Assembly (NCBI GenBank): GCA_030833145.1
Contig: JAURHT010000016.1
Span: 1 to 23,466, forward strand
Length of the DNA: 23,466 bases
From: Aquirufa sp.
Lineage (GTDB): Bacteria; Bacteroidota; Bacteroidia; Cytophagales; Spirosomataceae
Direction: 5' to 3'
The position numbers and the translations under genes are program-made. The notes below the pieces were generated by a model. It worked only from the letters and a program-made list of their open reading frames with translations, did no database searches and was not told the DNA's origin. Positions 16,466 through 22,474 of the stretch are shown piece after piece; the first letter of the stretch is position 1, and each line of letters opens with the position of its first letter.

Positions 16466-16896
16466 ATCGTAAACTTTTCATGCGAATTTTTAAAGCCCAC
16501 GGATTGGTAAAATGCGTGTGCTTCTTTACGCCGTTTGTTTGAGGTTACTTCTAGTGATTTAGCCCCTAAAGACTTCACCTCCTCACGAATCACATCGACC
16601 ATTTTACTTCCTAATCCCTTGCCCTGATGTGCGGCTGTCACGATCATTTCTTGAATCTCAAACACGTGACCCTCGTGGTGTAAAAGGGATTGTCCTTTAC
16701 AAGAGATGAAACCAACGATTTCCGTTTCTTGAAGCAGAGCAACTTGTACTAAAGTATGTGAACTGGTCAAATATTCCATAAAGATCTGATCAAAAATAGC
16801 TTGATCAAATGCGCGATTTTCTAACTCTTCTAACAAGCATTTCACGGCTACCGCATCCGACTCCACTGCCTGCCTGATCGTATAGTTTTCTTCCAT
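16456..16896 (-). CDS. phnO: GNAT acetyltransferase, PhnO-like aminoalkylphosphonate N-acetyltransferase
   Basis: 146 residues, against 144 for E. coli PhnO. The acetyl-CoA loop is QGKGLG (91-96). Compared with PhnO as I remember it, matches run along the whole length: IRQAVESDAVAV, the EELENRAFD region, the diagnostic LLHH (71-74), EIQEMIV (80-86), GSKMV, SNKRRKEAHAFY (119-130) and a closing Gly-Phe with an SH-x-x-F pattern. PhnO transfers acetyl from acetyl-CoA to aminoethyl- and aminomethylphosphonates in the cytoplasm, detoxifying them or preparing them for use. It is convergent with the alkaline phosphatase and divergent from the PhnZ-like gene, so it sits inside the phosphonate cluster. 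GNAT is certain; PhnO function is likely but rests on a remembered alignment. Confidence 0.75.
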   Translation of the reverse strand: MEENYTIRQAVESDAVAVKCLLEELENRAFDQAIFDQIFMEYLTSSHTLVQVALLQETEIVGFISCKGQSLLHHEGHVFEIQEMIVTAAHQGKGLGSKMVDVIREEVKSLGAKSLEVTSNKRRKEAHAFYQSVGFKNSHEKFTIYF

Positions 16897-16940
16897 ATTA
16901 TCGAATCTTTACCCCTGGATAAAATCTATTTTAAATCGCC

Positions 16941-16971
16941 TTTTAGGCCTTTTTTAGGCCTTTTATAAGCC
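16941..16971. repeat. Tandem TTTTAGGCC motifs between the PhnO-like and PhnZ-like genes
   Basis: TTTTAGGCC occurs at 16941-16949 and 16952-16960, 11 bases apart, with a decayed third copy, TTTTATAAGCC, at 16961-16971. An 11-base period puts the copies on nearly the same DNA face, and AGGCCT is itself palindromic. They lie in the 103-base divergent intergenic region and could be an operator for both genes. Confidence 0.4.
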
Positions 16972-16999
16972 CTAATTTAACATAAATAATCGAATAAAT

Positions 17000-17548
17000 A
17001 TGCCTGCAGACATCGTCCAAAAAATCATCACCTTATTCCACGAACAGGGAGATTCCGAATACGGTGGCGAACCCGTAACACAAGGGGAACATGCCTTGCA
17101 ATCTGCTCACTTAGCCCTGGCAGAAAAAGCCCCATCTAGTTTAGTGGTCGCCTCTTTGTTACACGATGTGGGACATTTGTTGCATGCGCTTCCGGATGAT
17201 GCGCCGGAGCAAGGAATTGATGATTTACATGAAGAATTAGGCAATCGCTTTTTGATCAAATATTTCAATCAAGCGGTTTCAGAGCCGGTGCATTTGCACG
17301 TTGCAGCGAAGCGCTATTTATGTGCGGTGGAGCCGGACTATTTTGCGCTATTAAGTGAACCGTCGGTGATCAGCCTTCGCTTGCAAGGCGGACCGATGTC
17401 GATGGAGGAATGCCAGGCTTTTGAGGCGAATCCCTATTACAAAGACGCGGTTCAGTTACGTCGGTATGATGATATGGCCAAAGTCCCCAACCTAGCCGTG
17501 GAACCCATTGAATTTTATACTTCATTCCTGAGGGAAAACCTGAAATGA
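17000..17548 (+). CDS. phnZ: PhnZ-type HD-domain phosphonate oxygenase (TIGR03276)
   Basis: 182 residues. An HD-domain diiron site is complete: His31, His55-Asp56 in LLHDVGH, His77, His100 in EPVHLHVAAK, and an Asp in RRYDD (157/158). Tyr21 and Glu24 in EYGGE match the Tyr24/Glu27 pair that marks PhnZ oxygenases rather than ordinary HD phosphohydrolases; the other ligands keep an offset of 3-4 from PhnZ. LHVAAKRYLCAV (Lys104 for phosphonate binding) and LQGGPMS are typical of the phosphonate-associated family. PhnZ uses O2 to cleave (R)-1-hydroxy-2-aminoethylphosphonate to glycine and phosphate. The usual partner PhnY, which makes that substrate, is not in the window. The stop overlaps the DUF5690 transporter start (ATGA), tying uptake to cleavage. 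Confidence 0.85.
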   Translation: MPADIVQKIITLFHEQGDSEYGGEPVTQGEHALQSAHLALAEKAPSSLVVASLLHDVGHLLHALPDDAPEQGIDDLHEELGNRFLIKYFNQAVSEPVHLHVAAKRYLCAVEPDYFALLSEPSVISLRLQGGPMSMEECQAFEANPYYKDAVQLRRYDDMAKVPNLAVEPIEFYTSFLRENLK

Positions 17549-18807
17549 TTAGTGCGGATGTAAAAAACTGGAAATGGCATCCCGCCTGGTCCATGATCGC
17601 CGCCTTTGGCTGTTATTTCTGTGTGTATGGATTTCGCAAGCCCTTCACAGCAGGTACCTATGAGCACCAATTTTTCCTAGGAATCCACTGGAAATCGATC
17701 CTGATTTCATCCCAAATAGCCGGCTACATGCTCTCCAAATGGTGTGGCATTTTCTTCGTCTCTTCCATTACTTGGGAGAAGCGAGCAAAGGCCATTATCC
17801 TCAGTATTTTATCAGCAGAATTAGCCTTATTGGGGTTTGGGTTAGTGCCCAAACCTTATAATTTGCTCTTTTTATTACTCAATGGTCTCCCGCTAGGCAT
17901 GATTTTTGGGTATATCCAAGGCTTTTTAGAAGGCAAAAAGAATACGGAATTATTCATCGCTGCCCTAGGTAGTAGTTTTATCTTAGCGGATGGAGTTTCT
18001 AAATCCGTAGGAGTTTCCTTATTAAACTGGGGCGTGGCAGAAAACTGGATGCCCTTTGCAGCTGGTTTAATTTACGCGATTCCATTCCTGTTTTTTGTGT
18101 GGATGCTCACCCAAATTCCGCGACCGACAGCTGAAGAAGTAGCGGATCGCGCAGAGCGTCAACCCATGACACAACAGGACCGCATTCAGCTGGTAAAGCA
18201 ACTTTGGCCGGGCATTCTAACGATAGCATTGCTGTATTTATTTGCGTCTTTGTTACGCGGAATTCGATCGGATTTTGCACCGGAAATTTGGCATTATTTA
18301 GGTTACCAAGGAGTGCCTTCTATTTATGCTCAAACAGAAATCTGGGTCACCGTGGGAATTCTGGTCATCAATGGCAGTTTAGTCCTAATAAAGCGAAATT
18401 ACTTGGCTTTTTTCATTAGCCTTAGTGCGATAGCGACAGGCTATTTGTTGCTCGTTATAGCTGGCTTGTGGGGCGTACAATCGATGAATAGTTTTTGGCT
18501 CATTGTGCTGACGGGCTTTGGGATTTACCTGCCCTACTTAACGATCACCACGTCTGTATTTGAACGCATGATTGCGATTACCAGGCATAAAGCGAATATA
18601 GGTTTCTTGATGTATATCGTAGACTCGATTGGCTACTTAGGATACAATGTATTATTGATTGCGGCAGGCTTTATTTTCCCAAACTGGAACCTGCCGCAAC
18701 TTTTTTTCTCTTGGATCACGATACTTGGAATAGCAGGACTGGCGCTATCCGCCGGATCGTGGATGTATTTTAAGCGAAAATTATCCCGTAATCCAACGGA
18801 AGAATAA
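17545..18807 (+). CDS. DUF5690 family MFS transporter, candidate organophosphonate carrier
   Basis: 420 residues with about 12 hydrophobic helices in two halves of six, linked by a charged loop (about 192-215). The start, CVYGFRKPFTAG, resembles the RK motif of the organophosphate:phosphate antiporters (GlpT/UhpT), and Arg31 falls on the GlpT phosphate-binding Arg45. In helix 7, SLLRGIRSDFAPEIW resembles GlpT around Arg269, giving Arg238. NGLPLGMIFGYIQGFLEGKKNTE is the DUF5690 hallmark. Both arginines being kept suggests a substrate with a phosphoryl or phosphonyl group, perhaps exchanged for phosphate. It is translationally coupled to the PhnZ-like gene. Its last 27 bases overlap the convergent PiT gene. 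Family call good; substrate inferred. Confidence 0.8.
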   Translation: MISADVKNWKWHPAWSMIAAFGCYFCVYGFRKPFTAGTYEHQFFLGIHWKSILISSQIAGYMLSKWCGIFFVSSITWEKRAKAIILSILSAELALLGFGLVPKPYNLLFLLLNGLPLGMIFGYIQGFLEGKKNTELFIAALGSSFILADGVSKSVGVSLLNWGVAENWMPFAAGLIYAIPFLFFVWMLTQIPRPTAEEVADRAERQPMTQQDRIQLVKQLWPGILTIALLYLFASLLRGIRSDFAPEIWHYLGYQGVPSIYAQTEIWVTVGILVINGSLVLIKRNYLAFFISLSAIATGYLLLVIAGLWGVQSMNSFWLIVLTGFGIYLPYLTITTSVFERMIAITRHKANIGFLMYIVDSIGYLGYNVLLIAAGFIFPNWNLPQLFFSWITILGIAGLALSAGSWMYFKRKLSRNPTEE

Positions 18808-20238
18808 GAACAACAAGGCCGAAAGAATAATGGTCACTGGCAACGTTAAAATCCAGGCCATCACGATATTTTTCACGGTTCCTCCTTGCAAATTTTTAAT
18901 ACCGCGTTGCGCGACCATCGTTCCTGCAATACCCGAACTTAATACGTGAGTCGTACTTACTGGCCATTTATAGGCGGTCGCTAAACCGATGGTTAAAGAA
19001 GCAATTAATTCTGCCGAAGCCCCTTGTGCATAGGTCAAGTGGTCTTTACCAATTTTCTCACCAATAGTTACCACAATACGTTTCCAACCAATCATAGTTC
19101 CTAAGCCTAATGATAAAGCGACCATCCACATCACCCAATTAGGTGCGAAATCGGTAACTCCTGCCATTCCAGTGCTAGATGATGCACCAAAAGTAAAGAA
19201 CGGAGCTTTCGTTCCGGCTGTGGCCTTTTTCCAAGCAGCTTTATCGTTTTCTGAAAGAGCTACTGATTCACTTTCAATTAACTTCTTCGAGAATTTATTA
19301 ATCGTTAAAGCAGCCTTGCGAATCGCAAATTTTTGATCCGTCGAAAGTGTTGATGGCTTCAAATTTTGCGCAGTAATCACAGACAATTCCGTAGATGATT
19401 TCTTCAATTGAGCTAAACCATCACGTTCTTTTTCAGACAATGGAATCGTATCAATTTTAGCTGAAATCGTTTGAACTGTAGCCAAACTTTGCTTCACCAT
19501 TTGCATATCTAAAGTCGTGTTAATCGCAAAATATCCTGGCAAGAATGCGATTAAGATAACCATGACTAGGCCTATTCCTTTTTGGCCATCATTACGCCCG
19601 TGAAAGAAGGATACTAAGGTACAGGTCGCGATTAGGATCGAACGAATCCATACCGGAGGAGGAGACTTTTTCTTAGGTTCTTTAAATATTTCTTTATTTG
19701 TAACTGTCTTCTTTAAGATGTACATTAAAATGATGGCTAGCGCAAATCCAAACAAAGGGGATAATAAAAGTGCTTGACCAATCTCAATTACTTTATCCCA
19801 ATTCAGCGCTGAAATACCTTTATTAGATGCTTCAGGCAATAGTGCATGGCCTACGCCAATACCAATTATAGAACCGATTAAAGTATGTGAACTAGAGGCT
19901 GGAATACCGAAATACCAGGTACCTAAATTCCATAAAATAGCGGAAATTAATAAAGAAAGGGCCATCGCCATCGAATGATAGACATTCGTATCGACGAGCA
20001 ACTCTGTGGGGAGCAGCCCTATAATACTCATGGTAACACCTACACCACCCGTCAACAATCCCAGGAAATTCATAAATCCTGACCACACAACTGCTTGAGT
20101 TGGACGCAGAGAATGCGTATAAATAACGGTTGCCACTGCATTTGCCGTATCGTGAAAGCCATTCACAAATTCGAAAGCACAAGCGGCTAACAGGCAGAAA
20201 CACAAAAGGAAAAACAGTGTAGGATCTAATCCGAACAT
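18781..20238 (-). CDS. PiT-type inorganic phosphate transporter
   Basis: 485 residues of an integral membrane transporter. The two PiT signatures are visible: FVNGFHDTANAVATVI (24-39) and FFHGRNDGQKGIGL (211-224). Each is associated with a serine-rich re-entrant motif, GIPASSSHTLIG (111-122) and KWPVSTTHVLSSG near the C-terminus. A soluble, helical, charged insert of about 110 residues (about 241-350) separates the halves, a layout common in Bacteroidota PiT proteins. PiT carriers move metal-phosphate with protons or sodium at low affinity, and may also export phosphate. It is convergent with the DUF5690 gene and overlaps it by 27 bases. The upstream -7 candidate TACCTTAG (one mismatch) is weak. 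In this setting it would balance phosphate released from phosphonates. Confidence 0.92.
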   Translation of the reverse strand: MFGLDPTLFFLLCFCLLAACAFEFVNGFHDTANAVATVIYTHSLRPTQAVVWSGFMNFLGLLTGGVGVTMSIIGLLPTELLVDTNVYHSMAMALSLLISAILWNLGTWYFGIPASSSHTLIGSIIGIGVGHALLPEASNKGISALNWDKVIEIGQALLLSPLFGFALAIILMYILKKTVTNKEIFKEPKKKSPPPVWIRSILIATCTLVSFFHGRNDGQKGIGLVMVILIAFLPGYFAINTTLDMQMVKQSLATVQTISAKIDTIPLSEKERDGLAQLKKSSTELSVITAQNLKPSTLSTDQKFAIRKAALTINKFSKKLIESESVALSENDKAAWKKATAGTKAPFFTFGASSSTGMAGVTDFAPNWVMWMVALSLGLGTMIGWKRIVVTIGEKIGKDHLTYAQGASAELIASLTIGLATAYKWPVSTTHVLSSGIAGTMVAQRGIKNLQGGTVKNIVMAWILTLPVTIILSALLFLFFRWITG

Positions 20239-20320
20239 AAAATAATTTTTAAATATAAAAATTCAATTTACTAAGGTAAGTTGCATTTCCAAAACCCATG
20301 TTAAGGAATTGTTAAATCCC

Positions 20321-21385
20321 TTATTTTACTTCGCTTTTAAATGGAATTCCCAAGGACTTCGCAACTTTATGAATCAAGTCTTTTTGATACACTTGCTCCT
20401 TCGATTTTACTTCACCTAAAGCCGGAACTTTCGCTCCTAACATCGCATACCAAATCTCATGACAGTCGGCTACTTTTTGACCATGAGAAGTCCATTGGGT
20501 CTTTACGACATCGCCTCTTCCGTGATCAGTCGTAATCAATAAGGTAGTTTTTCCTTTGTAATCAGGATCAGAATTCACAAAATCCCAAATCTCCCCTACC
20601 CAAGCATCAAACTGGTGTGCCGCATCTAAGTAATGATTATAAGCTCCCTCATGCGCAAATTCATCTGTCTCACCATAAGAAATGTATAGGGCTTTCGGCT
20701 TATTCTTTTTCAAATAATGCATCGCTTTGAAATGCGTAAAGGCGTCTAGTGATTCCGCCATTCCAAAAGGCTTGAACGATTCTTTCAACATTTTCGCTAG
20801 CAGCTTAGTCTCCGGATCCTTCTCTAATTCCGGATAGGAATCGAATGCATTAACTACTGGGAAACCCGCTCTATTTTCATTCAAAATACGGTCAAACGCA
20901 TCCCAAGCCCCAAAGGCTGCCACCTTTCCTTTGTAGGCTGGCAAGGAATTCAAGTATTCAAAAAAGTTCGTATTCGGATTAGGCTTGTAATCGTTTGAAT
21001 TAACCGCCGTATCTACTTGACCTGTTAAAATCTCACTGTATCCTGGATAAGAGAACCAATACGGATTCGCATTATCCACTTGACTTCCTTCTTTTCTATT
21101 TCCGTGCAATTGACCGGCAGCAGCTAATTTACCCCAGAAAAAAGGCATTAATTTTACCCGTCTTTCTGCCAAAGTAGGCGCATAATATTGCTGGATTAAA
21201 CGAGCCGAATCTCCGTGGTGGAAACGTTTGATTTTGACGATAGAAGTATCAATTCCATGGAAGACTTCTTGCCAGCGGTAACCGTCTGTCGTGATGACAA
21301 TGACACGCGCGTCTGACTCTTTTTGTGCGAATGCCGAAAAGGAAAGGGCTACTAGGATAAATAGAAAAGTGTATAGTTTGTTCAT
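20321..21385 (-). CDS. Exported alkaline-phosphatase-superfamily hydrolase
   Basis: 354 residues from MNKLYTFLFILVALSFSAFAQ, a Sec signal peptide. A start two codons upstream (21391) is possible but leaves almost no leader after the -7 element. The fold is the alkaline phosphatase/phosphodiesterase superfamily: metal Asp34 in VITTDGYRW, the nucleophile region FSYPGYSEILTG with Ser112 where nucleotide pyrophosphatases carry Thr, then YISYGETDEFAHEG and LLITTDHGRGD for the second metal set. Cytophagales relatives are often labelled phosphoglyceromutase-like, but no mutase insertion is evident. The substrate is unknown; a phosphate mono- or diester, or possibly a phosphonate ester, fits the periplasmic location. 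It stands next to the PiT gene on the same strand, separated by 82 bases. Confidence 0.8.
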   Translation of the reverse strand: MNKLYTFLFILVALSFSAFAQKESDARVIVITTDGYRWQEVFHGIDTSIVKIKRFHHGDSARLIQQYYAPTLAERRVKLMPFFWGKLAAAGQLHGNRKEGSQVDNANPYWFSYPGYSEILTGQVDTAVNSNDYKPNPNTNFFEYLNSLPAYKGKVAAFGAWDAFDRILNENRAGFPVVNAFDSYPELEKDPETKLLAKMLKESFKPFGMAESLDAFTHFKAMHYLKKNKPKALYISYGETDEFAHEGAYNHYLDAAHQFDAWVGEIWDFVNSDPDYKGKTTLLITTDHGRGDVVKTQWTSHGQKVADCHEIWYAMLGAKVPALGEVKSKEQVYQKDLIHKVAKSLGIPFKSEVK

Positions 21386-21403
21386 ATGCATTGTTTAGAA
21401 AGC

Positions 21404-21411
21404 CAAAGCTA
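21404..21411 (-). promoter_or_regulatory. -7 promoter element of the AP-superfamily gene
   Basis: The minus strand reads TAGCTTTG, a perfect TAnnTTTG and identical to the element at 8018-8025. It lies 18 bases upstream of the chosen ATG (21385). A clear -33 TTG is lacking. Confidence 0.5.
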
Positions 21412-21467
21412 ATGTAGGCAAATAAACAGAATTTAAACGAGCTATAAACTTTTGATTAATTATTCTC

Positions 21468-21872
21468 TTAATTATTCAACGACCCTTGTTTCGCCCAAGC
21501 CTCAATCAAGGCAATTTCACATTTAAGCAGTGGCGCACCTTTAGGCATATAGGGCGGATTTCCGCTAGGTGGGAAATAAACGGATTGATATAATTCCCCT
21601 GATTTAGATGACTCGGAAATTTGCGTGTAATTTTCGATCACAATGCCCCCGAAATGATTCTTCGCATCGTGGCACGAAAGACAATTATTTTTGATAAGGG
21701 GATAAATATCTCGAGCGAAAGAGACTATGGAAGATGGGGAGGTAGAACAAGTAGACGGAGCGATGGCCCCTTCCTTATCTTGTGCACAACCTGACAGTAA
21801 AAAAACAAGAAATGCCAGAAGGAAACCTCCTAGCATTTTCTGTATTACACCAATATATTGTCTTTGAACCAT
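21468..21872 (-). CDS. Mono-haem cytochrome c-like lipoprotein
   Basis: 134 residues from ATG 21872. The N-terminus is a lipoprotein signal with FLLSGCAQ (lipidation at Cys29). A single haem-binding CLSCH (Cys64, Cys67, His68) follows ARDIYPLIKNN, the typical opening of the cytochrome c domains found in Bacteroidota and Planctomycetes surface proteins. Met109 in NPPYMPKG is a plausible second iron ligand. Its ATG shares one base with the TAA of the preceding lipoprotein gene (TAATG), so translation is coupled; a longer start at 21896 is less likely because it would overlap that gene more deeply and break the signal layout. Electron transfer at the outer or inner membrane is expected. The partner is unknown. 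Confidence 0.8.
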   Translation of the reverse strand: MVQRQYIGVIQKMLGGFLLAFLVFLLSGCAQDKEGAIAPSTCSTSPSSIVSFARDIYPLIKNNCLSCHDAKNHFGGIVIENYTQISESSKSGELYQSVYFPPSGNPPYMPKGAPLLKCEIALIEAWAKQGSLNN

Positions 21873-22414
21873 TATAGTCTGTGGGTAGGTACCCAACGGT
21901 TGATGGTATCATTGTAACGGAGCGAGGAATCTGGCCATTGGATATAATCCTTCATGACTAGGTACTCGTCTAACTTTCCATTTTTCTTTAATTCTCTAAA
22001 AAGAAAAGCTCCTCTCTCTAACACTTCCGCTTCTTTTAAATGTGGCGTATTCACCACTTCCTTGAAATCGTAAGGCTTTAGGCTGCCTTTTTTTAATTTG
22101 AATGTCCCTATGACGCCCCGTTGAAAAACTTGAATGTTTGCCACGGGTCTGGTCAAAAAATAGTACCACGTACTATCTTCTTTCATCTCTAGTTTCACCA
22201 GCTTGTAGTTGGGTAAACGCATCCAGTAATAATTGTTGTATTTGGCTTGAAAACGCGTTGCATCGTTTGCAAAGGGCGGGTTCTCCGCCACGAATGTCAT
22301 AATATTGGTGGTAAGTGTATCTTGTTGCGCTTCATTGAAATAGTAAGCGACTTCGTCTTTTTTATGGCAAGAGGCCAAAGATAATAGGGCAAAAAGGGCA
22401 ATAATTTGTTTCAT
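21872..22414 (-). CDS. Hypothetical lipoprotein coupled to cytochrome c
   Basis: 180 residues from ATG 22414, chosen because MKQIIALFALLSLASCHKK is a clean lipoprotein signal (Cys16); 13 extra upstream residues would spoil it. The mature part contains NIMTFVAENPPFANDATRFQAKYNNYYWMRLPNY and WYYFLTRPV, with many aromatic residues, and ends DSSLRYNDTINRWVPTHRL. I do not recognise a family. It is the first gene of a pair with the mono-haem cytochrome (TAATG overlap), so a shared envelope function is likely. The gene follows a terminator that ends the transcript of the repetitive secreted protein; no perfect -7 element was seen in the 60-base gap. Confidence 0.7.
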   Translation of the reverse strand: MKQIIALFALLSLASCHKKDEVAYYFNEAQQDTLTTNIMTFVAENPPFANDATRFQAKYNNYYWMRLPNYKLVKLEMKEDSTWYYFLTRPVANIQVFQRGVIGTFKLKKGSLKPYDFKEVVNTPHLKEAEVLERGAFLFRELKKNGKLDEYLVMKDYIQWPDSSLRYNDTINRWVPTHRL

Positions 22415-22433
22415 GATTTTTGGTGTAAAGAAT

Positions 22434-22466
22434 AAAAAAAGGGAGCTGACCACAGCCAGCTCCCTT
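22434..22466 (-). terminator. Rho-independent terminator for the repetitive secreted protein gene
   Basis: On the minus strand GGGAGCTG (22464-22457) pairs with CAGCTCCC (22448-22441) around an 8-base loop and is followed by seven T. It lies 11 bases after the stop of the upstream gene. Confidence 0.88.
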
Positions 22467-22474
22467 GGATATAA

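Noticed and set aside
20321..21385. PhnA-type phosphonoacetate hydrolase
   Set aside because: It shares the superfamily fold, but the protein is shorter than I recall for PhnA and carries a signal peptide, and no motif specific to PhnA was recognised.
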